64,000 nucleotides of DNA, taken from positions 96,703-160,702 of the forward strand of contig JAHEKV010000004.1 in the NCBI GenBank assembly GCA_024638165.1, read 5' to 3'. A program made the position numbers and the translations under genes. Source of the stretch: Flavobacteriaceae bacterium. GTDB lineage: Bacteria > Bacteroidota > Bacteroidia > Flavobacteriales > Flavobacteriaceae. Below, piece after piece: positions 1 through 8,894 of the stretch; the stretch's first letter is position 1; every line of letters starts with the position of its first letter. Under the pieces are notes generated by a model. That model was not told the origin of the DNA and did not search any database. It was given only the letters and a program-made list of their open reading frames with translations.

Positions 1-1509
1 TCCTTCATCAGCGATAGACTTTTTCTCAGCATTTAGGCTCGATCGAATTTTAGATAAAGCTTTTGCTGTTCGACAGTAGTCTAACCATGCTGTGGTCGGT
101 TTTGCATTCTCAGAAGTTATAATCTCAACTTGATCTCCACTTTTTAAAGAGGTACTGAGTGGTACTAGTTTGTTATTAACACGAGCTCCTCTTGTTTTCA
201 TACCGACCTCGGTATGAACATAAAAGGCGAAATCGAGTGGGGTAGCATCTTTAGGGAGCGAAACCAAATCTCCTTTGGGCGTAAACACGAAGATTTCCTT
301 AGCGTAGAGATTTAGCTTGAACTCTTCAACAAAGTCAACGGCATTACCATTTGAATTTTCAAGTGCCTCCTGTAAGCGATAAAGCCAAATATCAATTCCA
401 CCATCTTTGTGTTCTCCATGCTTGTACTTGTAATGGGCTGCGTAACCTTTTTCAGCGATTTCGTGCATTCGCTCTGATCGAATTTGAACCTCTACCCACT
501 TTCGATTGGGTCCCATGACGGTTACGTGTAACGCTTCATATCCGGTACTTTTCGGGGAAGTGATCCAATCTCTTAAACGAACCGGATTCGGTGTAAAATA
601 GTCGGTGATAATAGAATAAATCTTCCATGCCAAAAACTTTTCCTCTTCAGGTTTAGCACGGTAAATAATTCGAACGGCAAACTTGTCATAAATCTGATCA
701 AAACCTACGTTTTGATTTAACATTTTTCGATGGATGCTATGCACCGATTTCATTCGCCCCTTGACATCGAAGTCAATATGCTCTTTTTTTAGCGCATCTT
801 CAATGACTCCCTTAAAGTTTTCAATATACTGCTGATTGTTATCGGCTTGAGACCTGATCTGACTCTGTATAGCTTCAAAAACTTGGGGTTGCGTATATTT
901 CAGTGCTAAGTCTTCGAGTACCGTTTTGATGTTATAGAGCCCTACGCGGTGAGCGAGTGGGGCATAGATGTAAAGGGTCTCTGAGGCAATTTTTTCCCTT
1001 TTATCGGGAGGCATTGACTCTAAGGTCAACATGTTGTGGTAGCGATCGGCAATTTTAATTAAGATCACGCGAACATCTTCATTCAGAGTTAGAAGCATCT
1101 TTCTGAAATTCTCTGCTTGAAGACTATAATTATTCATGTCCTTTTTAAGACCTGCGATCTTAGTAAGTCCATTTACAATTCGTGCAACATTTTCTCCGAA
1201 ATGCTCTTCGATATACTCTAAAGTGTAATCGCTATCCTCAACGACATCATGCAGTAAAGCGGCAATAATGCTCGTGGCGTCTAACCCTATTTCTTCTGCC
1301 ACAATTTGAGCAACAGCTATCGGATGAAAAATATAAGCTTCTCCTGATTTTCTGCGTTGGTCTTGATGGGCATCTACAGCAACCTCAAAGGCAAGCCTAA
1401 TCTGGCTTTTATCTTCTTCAGATAAGGTCTGATAGCTCGTTCTCAGAAGATCTTTATATTTCTGAACGATCGCCTTATTTTCTAATTCGAGCTCTTTTTC
1501 GGTTAACAT
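1..1509 (-). CDS. Bifunctional (p)ppGpp synthetase/hydrolase, RelA/SpoT family (partial)
   Basis: Stringent-response enzyme that makes and hydrolyses (p)ppGpp in the cytoplasm. The reading frame runs open from an ATG at 1509 to the window edge, giving 503 residues; the C-terminal regulatory part (helical/ACT) lies outside. Visible in order: an HD hydrolase domain with the HDVVED motif at about residues 87-92, preceded by GEAYIFHPIAVA; a synthetase domain with GRMKSVHSIHRKM (family form GRxKxxxSIxxKM), STGYEALHVTV and EVQIRSERMHEIAEKGYAAH; and a TGS domain starting VFTPKGDLVSLP. Because the HDxxED motif is intact, hydrolase activity is expected, so this is the SpoT/Rel bifunctional type rather than a synthetase-only RelA. 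The family assignment is firm; relA and spoT naming is not meaningful in a phylum that usually carries one long RSH protein. The truncation is only the window boundary. Confidence 0.95.
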   Translation of the reverse strand, partial: MLTEKELELENKAIVQKYKDLLRTSYQTLSEEDKSQIRLAFEVAVDAHQDQRRKSGEAYIFHPIAVAQIVAEEIGLDATSIIAALLHDVVEDSDYTLEYIEEHFGENVARIVNGLTKIAGLKKDMNNYSLQAENFRKMLLTLNEDVRVILIKIADRYHNMLTLESMPPDKREKIASETLYIYAPLAHRVGLYNIKTVLEDLALKYTQPQVFEAIQSQIRSQADNNQQYIENFKGVIEDALKKEHIDFDVKGRMKSVHSIHRKMLNQNVGFDQIYDKFAVRIIYRAKPEEEKFLAWKIYSIITDYFTPNPVRLRDWITSPKSTGYEALHVTVMGPNRKWVEVQIRSERMHEIAEKGYAAHYKYKHGEHKDGGIDIWLYRLQEALENSNGNAVDFVEEFKLNLYAKEIFVFTPKGDLVSLPKDATPLDFAFYVHTEVGMKTRGARVNNKLVPLSTSLKSGDQVEIITSENAKPTTAWLDYCRTAKALSKIRSSLNAEKKSIADEG

Positions 1510-1540
1510 AAATTAAAGTTAGTAAAACTAAGGGGCTTTA

Positions 1541-2332
1541 TCAAAGACTACTCCGCTGACGAATAGCTTCAAAAAGAAGGATTGAGGATGCTACCGAAAC
1601 ATTCATGGAATCGATCGCACCACGCATAGGTATAACGACATTCTGTGATGCGTTTTCTCTCCAAAATGCCCTTAAACCTTTGGCTTCTGATCCTACAATA
1701 AAAGCCGTCGCCCTAGTATAGTTCTCTTTAAGGTAATTATTTGAGTTTTGGAGGGTCGCTGCATAAGAGCGAACATGATTCTCTTCAAAAAATACTTGGA
1801 GTTCTTCGTTAGTGCAAACGATTGAAGGAATGCTTAATGCACAACCCAGACTAGATCTCAAACAATTAGGATTGTACAGATCGGCAATGGGTTCGGTGAT
1901 AATAACTGCATCGATATTAGCTGCATCTGCAGATCGAAAAATGGCGCCTAAATTACCCGGTTTTTCAATGCGCTCTAACACTAGAAATAGGGGTGAGGTA
2001 TTGGGCAATTGATACTTCGATAACTCATGATTTTTCTGCTTGAAAATACAGATAATCCCTTCAGTTGATCCGCGATAGGCAATTTTAGCATACAACTCAG
2101 TAGTCACTTCAAAACTCGAGTGGTTTTCTAGTTGTTTTAAAATCGAAGATTCACCCAGTAATTCAGGCTGTACAAAGGCGGTGTGCAAATCATAACCAGA
2201 CTTCATGGCAATTTCAAACTCTCGTTTACCTTCGAGCACGAATAAGCCTCTTTGCTTTCGAAGTTTTGATTTCTCAGAGAGAGCAATGAGGTCTTTGATG
2301 ATCTTATTTTGTGAACTGCTAAGTACTTGCAT
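1541..2332 (-). CDS. SpoU/TrmH-family RNA 2'-O-methyltransferase
   Basis: A 263-residue SPOUT methyltransferase that uses S-adenosylmethionine to methylate a ribose 2'-OH in rRNA or tRNA. The N-terminal about 100 residues form the small substrate-binding domain (KLRKQRGLFVLEG). The C-terminal half holds the three SpoU motifs: EKPGNLGAIFRSADA (motif 1, Asn and Arg present), IVGSEAKGL (motif 2) and IPMRGAIDSMNVSVASSI (motif 3), which together make the trefoil knot that binds the cofactor. Length fits the RlmB/TsnR-like group; the exact target nucleotide cannot be read from sequence. It lies downstream of a strong minus-strand terminator (2346-2369), so it probably has its own promoter, and 31 nt upstream of the RSH gene, with which it could be co-transcribed. 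Confidence 0.9.
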   Translation of the reverse strand: MQVLSSSQNKIIKDLIALSEKSKLRKQRGLFVLEGKREFEIAMKSGYDLHTAFVQPELLGESSILKQLENHSSFEVTTELYAKIAYRGSTEGIICIFKQKNHELSKYQLPNTSPLFLVLERIEKPGNLGAIFRSADAANIDAVIITEPIADLYNPNCLRSSLGCALSIPSIVCTNEELQVFFEENHVRSYAATLQNSNNYLKENYTRATAFIVGSEAKGLRAFWRENASQNVVIPMRGAIDSMNVSVASSILLFEAIRQRSSL

Positions 2333-2345
2333 GGTATAAAAAGAA

Positions 2346-2369
2346 ATCGAGCCTCATTTGAGGCTCGAT
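2346..2369 (-). terminator. Rho-independent terminator after the amidohydrolase pair
   Basis: Perfect 11-bp inverted repeat, ATCGAGCCTCA / TGAGGCTCGAT, with a 2-nt centre. On the minus strand it is followed by a T-rich stretch (TTTCTTTTTATA). It sits 4 nt beyond the stop codon of the 2374-3669 gene, so it ends the minus-strand transcription unit running from about 8.8 kb down to 2.4 kb. Confidence 0.85.
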
Positions 2370-2373
2370 ACAT

Positions 2374-3669
2374 TTAGTCTTGTCGGCTATATTTTTCTTG
2401 ATAGCGTTTCCAGAGCTCTGTTTGATGGGTTTCTAAAGAAATTTCTCTACCATCAATAAAAGCATGAGATAATTGGTTCGTACGCATATCTAAAGCGTCT
2501 CCTTCAGAAATAAATAGTGTGGCACTTTTTCCTATTTCAAGAGAGCCGTAGGTATCATCGATGCCGAGGATTTTCGCAGTATTGGATGAAATTAAGGCTA
2601 GTGCTTCTTCCTTACTAATTCCGTATCCGACACTATGGCCAGCGTAGAACGGAAGATTGCGAACTTGAAAATTAGCCTTAGACGCATTTTGAATTCCTAC
2701 TAGTAATCCAGCTTTATGCAATCTTGCTGCTAGTCCATAGACAAAATCGTAGGCATCATCGTCAAGATTTGGTAGTTCGTGGGGGTTGTGAACGAGTACC
2801 GGAATAGATTTAGACTTTAAAAGATCTAATTGTTTCTCTGCAAAATAACCACCAACAATGACAATGTGTTTCACGCCGATTTTTTCTAACTCGGTGACCG
2901 CATCAAAAATTTCGCGTTCACCATCTGCAGTAACATAAAGTCGTTGCGAGCCATCGAATAATCCTTTGGTTGCAGCATAAGGAAGGTGTGTCGTTTTTGC
3001 AGGTGTAGCATTATAGGCTTTTGCCTGCTCTAAAAACTCAATGATACCACTCCACTGCTTCAGGTAGTTTTTATTCGGCTGATACCCTCTAGGCTCTCCA
3101 ACCCACCAACGTCCTCTTCTTAAGGTTGAGGGCCATCTAAGGTGAATTCCATCGTCTGTTTTTACTGCTGCGTCTTCCCAATTCCAGGCATCGAATTGTA
3201 CTACTGAAGAACTTCCAGAGATTGTCCCTCCTTGTGGCGTTATTTGACCTAGGAGAATCCCATTTTGTCGAAGTGATTCAACTACTTGAGATTCGGCATT
3301 ATAGGCAATGATTGAACGAATGTGTGGGATGTATTCTCCAATCTCGTCTTCATCATCTGTTGCACGAACGGCATCAATTTCAACAAGGCCTAAACTTTTT
3401 GTAGGTGCGATAAAACCAGGATAGATATGTTTTCCGTTGGCTTTAATTACTCTTTCTGGACGCACAATTTTTGCATCTGCTTTACCAGAGTAATTGATCA
3501 CACCATTTTCGAAAATAAGTAAGCCATTTTCGATAACCTCACCTGTTCCAGTGTGTATAGTAGCACCTTCGATAGCAATTGCTTCCTTTTGAATATCTGC
3601 CGGTGTTTGTTGTGCGTTAACCGATAGGGCTACGCTTAAACAAAGTGTAAGTATTGATCTCATAATCAT
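2374..3669 (-). CDS. Exported amidohydrolase-like protein lacking the metal-binding HxH
   Basis: Member of the imidazolonepropionase-like amidohydrolase group (COG1228 type), 431 residues from the ATG at 3669. I chose that start because it puts a clean signal peptide first (RSILTLCLSVALSVNAQQ); upstream in-frame starts would overlap the previous gene. The composite beta-sandwich parts are present: IEGATIHTGTGEVIENG near the N-terminus and LEIGKSATLFISEGDA near the C-terminus. Where active members have a D/xHxH ligand pair, this protein reads GKHIYPGFIAPTKSLGL, and the usual late Asp (SD) region reads GIQNASKANF. It is therefore probably not a conventional metal-dependent hydrolase. It follows its 977-residue paralogue by 13 nt and is the last gene before a strong terminator. 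Family confident, function unknown. Confidence 0.8.
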   Translation of the reverse strand: MIMRSILTLCLSVALSVNAQQTPADIQKEAIAIEGATIHTGTGEVIENGLLIFENGVINYSGKADAKIVRPERVIKANGKHIYPGFIAPTKSLGLVEIDAVRATDDEDEIGEYIPHIRSIIAYNAESQVVESLRQNGILLGQITPQGGTISGSSSVVQFDAWNWEDAAVKTDDGIHLRWPSTLRRGRWWVGEPRGYQPNKNYLKQWSGIIEFLEQAKAYNATPAKTTHLPYAATKGLFDGSQRLYVTADGEREIFDAVTELEKIGVKHIVIVGGYFAEKQLDLLKSKSIPVLVHNPHELPNLDDDAYDFVYGLAARLHKAGLLVGIQNASKANFQVRNLPFYAGHSVGYGISKEEALALISSNTAKILGIDDTYGSLEIGKSATLFISEGDALDMRTNQLSHAFIDGREISLETHQTELWKRYQEKYSRQD

Positions 3670-3682
3670 GTTCTTTATAGAA

Positions 3683-6616
3683 TTAAAGCGTATCACAGGT
3701 GAAACGTTCTTTTTTGTTCTGAATTGGGGTAACTACTTCTGCACCAGAAGCTTTTACCTTAAGCATCAACTTGGTAAGTTCTAGGCGTTCTTGTTGAATG
3801 GATGCTTGAATTTCTTTGTCCTTTTCAATGTCGAAATAAGTAGCACCTTCGATAATGGTTTTTTCGGCTTTACTGTAAACCGAAAGTGGGTGTCCACTCC
3901 ATAAAACCACATCTGCATCTTTACCTGCCTCGATACTTCCGACCTTGTGATCAATATGTAGTAGCTTAGCAGGGTTTAAGGTAACCATCTTCCAGGCTTC
4001 AAGTTCAGAAACTCCTCCGTACTTGACTGTTTTAGCAGCTTCTTGATTTAATCTACGCGACATTTCAGCGTCATCAGAGTTAATAGCCACAGTTACTCCT
4101 TGAGAGGCCATTATAGCTGCGTTGTAAGGAATCGCATCTTTTACTTCATATTTATACGCCCACCAGTCACTGAAGGTAGATCCACCTACACCGTGTTCGG
4201 CCATTTTATCAGCTACTTTATACCCCTCTAAAATATGGGTAAAGGTATTGACTCTGAAATCGAACTTTTCGGCCACTTTCATGAGCATGTTGATTTCACT
4301 TTGTACATAAGAATGACTAGATATGAATCTTTTCGACTCTAAGATTTCTCCGATCGTTTCAAGTTCTTCGTCGATTCTATAGGGTTGTTTGCTCTTTTTC
4401 TTCGCTAAATATTCCCTACCTCTAGTGAAATAATCAGTGAATACTTGTTCAACTCCCATACGTGTTTGAGGGAATCTCGAATTTGACCCCCAATTCGATT
4501 GTTTCACATTCTCACCTAGTGCAAACTTGATAAAGCCAGGAGCTTCCTTAAAGAGCATTTCGTCTGCTGTAGCTCCCCACTTTAATCTTAAAATGGCTGA
4601 TTGACCTCCAATCGGATTGGCTGAGCCGTGAAGAAGCTGGGCAGAAGTAACCCCTCCAGCCAGATTTCTGTATATGTCTAGGTCGGTTGGGTCTACTACA
4701 TCTGACATACGTACTTCTGCAGAAGAGTTATGTCCACCTTCGTTAATCGCTAGGGCGGCGATGTGAGTATGCTCATCGATGATACCTGCTGTTAAGTGCT
4801 TGCCAGTGGCATCAATTACTCGAGCAGATTTAGCTTTTAAATCTTTACCAACTTTTTGAATTTTCCCAGATTTGATATGAACATCTGTGTTTTCAAGGAT
4901 CTCAGTTCCTGTCCATACGGTTGCGTTCTTAAACAGGAGCTCTTCAGCTTTCGGTTGCTCGTTGTATCCATGACCAACATTGGGATATCGTTCTTGTAGA
5001 GCATAGCTCGTCAACGTTTCAGTATCTTTACTTCTAGATTTAGAAGCAGTCGCTGATGCGACCATAGATACAGGGTGTGAATCGCCATTTTCGTCAACGA
5101 ATCGACCACTCAAAACGTCACCTTCTTTTTTAAGAGTGGCTCTGTAAAGTTGTCCCAGGCTATCTGAAAGACTCACACTTAACCAATAGTTAGCATAATT
5201 TGATTTTACTTTAAGCTTCTCGTCTGCTCTTGTTGCAGCAACTTTTGGTTTTCCTATACTACCTGAAATATTGAGATTAATCTCTTGTCCATTGTGGTTG
5301 AGGGTATATTCACCTCGAAGATCTGGAGTATTTCGATCCTCATAAAGGTGCTTGTGACCATTTACCCAGTGCTCAAATAGAGTAGTTTCGTTTTCAAAGA
5401 TAGGGCCAGAGGTAACGGTGAAATTTGCTTTCATGCCTTGTTTTAAGGCTCCAATCTCTGATTGTTTACCTAGAATTTCTGCAGGTATTGTGGTAAGTGC
5501 TGCAAGTGCGTCAGCCTCGCTTAAACCTCTTTCCATCGCTAATGCGACTTGCGTTTTTAATTGATTTGCTGATTTCAGACCTTTTGTGGTAAAGGCAATA
5601 CGAATGTCCTGATCTCTTAGAATTTTAGCATTCGATGGCGCCTGGTACCAGTGACGCATATCCTTAAGAGAGACATAATCTGCATATGCGGGGTCAGATA
5701 CATCGTAAGCTTTTGGGAAATTTAAAGGGACAATAACCGTAGCGTCGAAGTTTTTTAATTCTCTAACGTATTGATACTCATCACCTGATCCTAAAACATG
5801 GTATTTAATACCAAATTGTTGACCTATTTTCAATGCACGAACGGTATTTCCGTTGGCACCTGCCTCAAAGAAATGTGGAAGATTTTTTTGTGCAATCAAT
5901 GCTTCTAGCGCTCGGTCTTTGGTGTTAACATTACCTGAGGCATACCAATTTAAGTCGTGATTAAGCTGTCTAAGAAGCGCCATAGCTCCCATTAGTGAGC
6001 TAGGGTAAGATTGAGTGGATTGAATGCTTTTTGAGAAGGAAAAGTAAGATCCTGAACGGTCGTCTAAAATTCTACTAGAGGCATCACCCTTGTCGTCTAA
6101 AGCCACTAATAGACTTGTTCCTCTTGCAATCCCATCTGCTCTATGGGTATTAACCACTCCAAACCCGGCTTTTCGAAGATCATCTGACTTATTTGAATTA
6201 TAGGTAAAGAAGTCGATTGCATTGGTTTCTGAACGGATGTGATCATTCCAATAAAAACCTTCTCTTGTTGGTTCGTATTGTGCAGATCTTCCAGCACTTG
6301 ATTGTCGCTTCGGTTTTTCTACCCCAAGCTCGCTAAATACTTCGATAAAAGACGGGTATATGTGCGTTCCAGACAAATCGGTTACAACAGCATTGCTTGG
6401 AATTTGAACTCTTTTTCCCACAGAGACAATTTCATCGTTGTAAATGAGAAGTGTTCCGTTTTCAATAACAGTGGTCGGATCTACGTGAATAGTGGCACCT
6501 GTAAATGCTCGGTAAACCTGTTCGGTGGTTTTCACCTCTGAATGCGCAGGAAAATAATCTTGTGCATATCCTAGGACAAAAGCCATAGAAAGGGCTAAGG
6601 TTAGTAGTTTTTTCAT
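3683..6616 (-). CDS. Exported double-domain amidohydrolase (degenerate N-half, intact C-half)
   Basis: A 977-residue exported protein of two fused amidohydrolase modules. The ATG at 6616 is preferred because it opens directly into a signal peptide (MKKLLTLALSMAFVLGYAQ); an upstream in-frame start adds 17 residues of no signal character. The N-terminal module (about residues 25-430) starts with FTGATIHVDPTTVIENG but has PSFIEVFSELG where HxH is expected, so it looks catalytically dead. The C-terminal module (about 560-960) is complete: LLFKNATVWTGTEILENT, then DEHTH with His616 and His618, a later SSHSY and THILEG supplying His ligands, NSDD as the conserved Asp, and GSIEAGKDADVVLW closing the sandwich. 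Such proteins are annotated as imidazolonepropionase-like or peptidase-like hydrolases; the true substrate is unknown. It lies between the PPIase lipoprotein (55 nt upstream) and its single-module paralogue (13 nt downstream). Confidence 0.85.
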   Translation of the reverse strand: MKKLLTLALSMAFVLGYAQDYFPAHSEVKTTEQVYRAFTGATIHVDPTTVIENGTLLIYNDEIVSVGKRVQIPSNAVVTDLSGTHIYPSFIEVFSELGVEKPKRQSSAGRSAQYEPTREGFYWNDHIRSETNAIDFFTYNSNKSDDLRKAGFGVVNTHRADGIARGTSLLVALDDKGDASSRILDDRSGSYFSFSKSIQSTQSYPSSLMGAMALLRQLNHDLNWYASGNVNTKDRALEALIAQKNLPHFFEAGANGNTVRALKIGQQFGIKYHVLGSGDEYQYVRELKNFDATVIVPLNFPKAYDVSDPAYADYVSLKDMRHWYQAPSNAKILRDQDIRIAFTTKGLKSANQLKTQVALAMERGLSEADALAALTTIPAEILGKQSEIGALKQGMKANFTVTSGPIFENETTLFEHWVNGHKHLYEDRNTPDLRGEYTLNHNGQEINLNISGSIGKPKVAATRADEKLKVKSNYANYWLSVSLSDSLGQLYRATLKKEGDVLSGRFVDENGDSHPVSMVASATASKSRSKDTETLTSYALQERYPNVGHGYNEQPKAEELLFKNATVWTGTEILENTDVHIKSGKIQKVGKDLKAKSARVIDATGKHLTAGIIDEHTHIAALAINEGGHNSSAEVRMSDVVDPTDLDIYRNLAGGVTSAQLLHGSANPIGGQSAILRLKWGATADEMLFKEAPGFIKFALGENVKQSNWGSNSRFPQTRMGVEQVFTDYFTRGREYLAKKKSKQPYRIDEELETIGEILESKRFISSHSYVQSEINMLMKVAEKFDFRVNTFTHILEGYKVADKMAEHGVGGSTFSDWWAYKYEVKDAIPYNAAIMASQGVTVAINSDDAEMSRRLNQEAAKTVKYGGVSELEAWKMVTLNPAKLLHIDHKVGSIEAGKDADVVLWSGHPLSVYSKAEKTIIEGATYFDIEKDKEIQASIQQERLELTKLMLKVKASGAEVVTPIQNKKERFTCDTL

Positions 6617-6671
6617 CTTCAGTTTTGTTTTACACTTAAAAATAGGAATTGAAAGGTTCTCTTTCAAAAGA

Positions 6672-7790
6672 TTAACGTTTAGGTAGTTCTGCTAAGAGTT
6701 CGATAGAGAAAACAAGATCTGCCCCTGGAGGAATTACATTACCCGCTCCATTGCTACCAAAACCGAGTACAGAAGGAATACGAACCCAACGAAGTTCTCC
6801 AACCTTCATGGTCATTAAAGCTTCTTTAAAACCTGCAATCATAGCCGCATCAGGGTCTATCGTAGTTTTCATTGGGATAAATTGACCTCGATGCATCGCA
6901 TTAATTTGATCAAAGTTTTCATCTCCTTCAGCAATCGATTGAATATTGGTGTCAAACAAGGTTCCGTCGACTAGCCATCCTGAATAGTTAACCGAGATTT
7001 CTGTACCTATAGCTAGGGTTTCTCCGGTACCCTTACGCTCGATAACATATTCAACACCTTGTTCGCTTAATTCAGCATTTTCAAAACGTTTTTCGAACTC
7101 GTTTTGACGTTCTTTCTTCGCTTCAGCATTACGTTTAGCTTCTTCTTCGATTACATTGAAGTAGTCTTCTAAAGTTTCAACCGCATTGAATTTTTTTGCT
7201 TGGCTCCCTACTCGTAAAATTTCTACCGTTTCTAGAGTCACTGGTTCTAGTGGTCGATCAGTCGGGTCAGTTGGGGTGGTAGCGATGGAATCTAAAGTTG
7301 CCTCTCCTGAAACTAGTTTTCCAAAAACCGTGTGTTTACCGTCTAGCCAAGGGGTTTCTTTATGAGTGATAAAAAATTGACTCCCATTGGTAAACGGCCC
7401 TGAGTTTGCCATAGACAATACTCCTTTAGAGTCATGTCTTAAGGTATCTACAAATTCGTCCTTAAATCGATATCCAGGACCACCTTGCCCTGTAGCCGTA
7501 GGATCGCCTCCTTGAATCATAAAATCATTAATCACTCTGTGAAACTGAGTTCCGTTGTAATAGGGCTGATTCGCATAATTATCGCTTACGCGTTTGCTGT
7601 TTCCTTCGGCGAGGCTTACAAAACTTGCCACGGTAACTGGAGTTTCTTCACTGTGAAGTTTTAATAATAACTCTCCTTTTGAGGTAGTCATTTTGGCATA
7701 CAAACCATTTTCTAGATCTCCGTTGGGGTTATTGCAAGAGATTAAAGTAGTTAACGCTGCTGCGAAGAGCAAGGACAAATTAAATTTCAT
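6672..7790 (-). CDS. Lipoprotein with cyclophilin and FKBP peptidyl-prolyl isomerase domains
   Basis: A 372-residue predicted lipoprotein that carries two unrelated peptidyl-prolyl isomerase folds in one chain and should help fold exported or outer-membrane proteins. The ATG at 7790 is chosen because it gives a lipoprotein signal with lipobox LISC at about residue 19; the start at 7802 only adds MPYL. Residues about 30-190 are a cyclophilin-type domain ([34 protein letters not shown], with the FGKLVSG end). A charged linker (about 200-240) leads to an FKBP domain ([45 protein letters not shown]) that keeps the Tyr, Phe-Asp, Ile and Phe positions of the FKBP pocket. Its start overlaps the end of the DHH phosphoesterase gene by 11 nt, so the two are translationally close. 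Confidence 0.88.
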   Translation of the reverse strand: MKFNLSLLFAAALTTLISCNNPNGDLENGLYAKMTTSKGELLLKLHSEETPVTVASFVSLAEGNSKRVSDNYANQPYYNGTQFHRVINDFMIQGGDPTATGQGGPGYRFKDEFVDTLRHDSKGVLSMANSGPFTNGSQFFITHKETPWLDGKHTVFGKLVSGEATLDSIATTPTDPTDRPLEPVTLETVEILRVGSQAKKFNAVETLEDYFNVIEEEAKRNAEAKKERQNEFEKRFENAELSEQGVEYVIERKGTGETLAIGTEISVNYSGWLVDGTLFDTNIQSIAEGDENFDQINAMHRGQFIPMKTTIDPDAAMIAGFKEALMTMKVGELRWVRIPSVLGFGSNGAGNVIPPGADLVFSIELLAELPKR

Positions 7791-8817
7791 TAGGTAAGGC
7801 ATTAGAAGTTAATGATTCAATATAGTTTGGTAATAATGAAGTAAATAAATCAATGGTTTCTTGAAGGCTTGAAAAAGATTTTCCTCCTGCGGCGTTTTTA
7901 TGTCCGCCTCCGTTGAAATGAGCACGTGCAAATTCATTCACATCGAAATCTCCTGTCGATCTGAATGACATTTTAATCGAGTTATCTTCGGCGTTTTCGA
8001 TGAAAATAACTGAAAAACAACAACCTTTGAGACTTAATCCGAAGTTCACAAACCCTTCTGTATCTCCTCTTTTAAATCCACAAGATTTTTTGTCTTTTTC
8101 AGTAATGATCATATAGACGCTGTGGTAATCATCTAAGTAAGTTAGGGAGTCTAGACACCTTCCCATTAGTTTGAATCGACTTAATTCACTTTGCTCAAAG
8201 AGTAGGGCATTAATTTTAGTTTTATCTGCTCCTTTTTCGAGAAGGTCTGCAGCAATTAACAAAGTAGTTGCGTTTGCGCTCGGATATTTGAAATTTCCTG
8301 TATCGGTGACAATTCCTGTATACAAGCAGTTCGCAATGGCTGAATCGATATGATCGGTGCTATTCAAATGTTTTGCTAAATGGAAAATCATTTCGCAAGT
8401 AGAGCTCATCGAAGTGTCGCTGAATGTGTATTTAGCGTAGTCTGATGGTGAAATATGATGATCAACCATTAAAATGGGAGCAGAGCTGCTTTCGATGAAT
8501 TCTCCTAAAATGCCACATCGGGATAGATGATTAAAATCGAGGGTACAAATAAGACTCGCTGAGTCTAAGGCTTTTTTACAATCCTCGAAATTTTGATCGG
8601 CAATCAAAATTTCGTTCGCTCCGGGCATCCAGCCTAGAAAATCAGGAAATGCGTTGGGCGAACATACCGTCGCGGTATGGCCAAATTTTCTCATTAAATG
8701 AGCCCAGCCTAAACTCGACCCAAGAGCATCACCGTCAGGATTTTGATGAGGTATGATGACTATGTTTTGAGGGGCTTCTAGGTACTCTGATAGACCTTCG
8801 ATCGTTAATAAACTCAT
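7780..8817 (-). CDS. DHH/DHHA1 phosphoesterase, NrnA-like (oligoribonuclease / pAp phosphatase)
   Basis: A 345-residue cytoplasmic phosphoesterase of the bifunctional NrnA type, which degrades very short oligonucleotides and removes the 3'-phosphate of pAp. The N-terminal DHH domain shows the Mn-binding motifs in order: [15 protein letters not shown] (about residues 24-38), [10 protein letters not shown], the VDHH motif (about 118-121), STCEMI and DTGNFKYP. The C-terminal DHHA1 domain ends with the diagnostic [10 protein letters not shown] (about residue 305). Length agrees with the family. It begins the minus-strand run that continues into the PPIase lipoprotein and amidohydrolases; the 77-nt gap to the divergent PhoD-like gene should hold promoters for both directions. 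Confidence 0.9.
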   Translation of the reverse strand: MSLLTIEGLSEYLEAPQNIVIIPHQNPDGDALGSSLGWAHLMRKFGHTATVCSPNAFPDFLGWMPGANEILIADQNFEDCKKALDSASLICTLDFNHLSRCGILGEFIESSSAPILMVDHHISPSDYAKYTFSDTSMSSTCEMIFHLAKHLNSTDHIDSAIANCLYTGIVTDTGNFKYPSANATTLLIAADLLEKGADKTKINALLFEQSELSRFKLMGRCLDSLTYLDDYHSVYMIITEKDKKSCGFKRGDTEGFVNFGLSLKGCCFSVIFIENAEDNSIKMSFRSTGDFDVNEFARAHFNGGGHKNAAGGKSFSSLQETIDLFTSLLPNYIESLTSNALPNEI

Positions 8818-8894
8818 AACGTCGAAGATACAATTAATTTGATTTTAACTTGCTACTTTTAAAGACGCTTTAAGGCGTTCTAAATCGTTAATTG

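Noticed and set aside
3691..3706. Sequence resembling a degenerate parS (TATCACAGGTGAAACG)
   Set aside because: It has an extra base at the centre, lies inside the amidohydrolase coding end, and is far from parAB. I saw no perfect 16-bp parS in the window.
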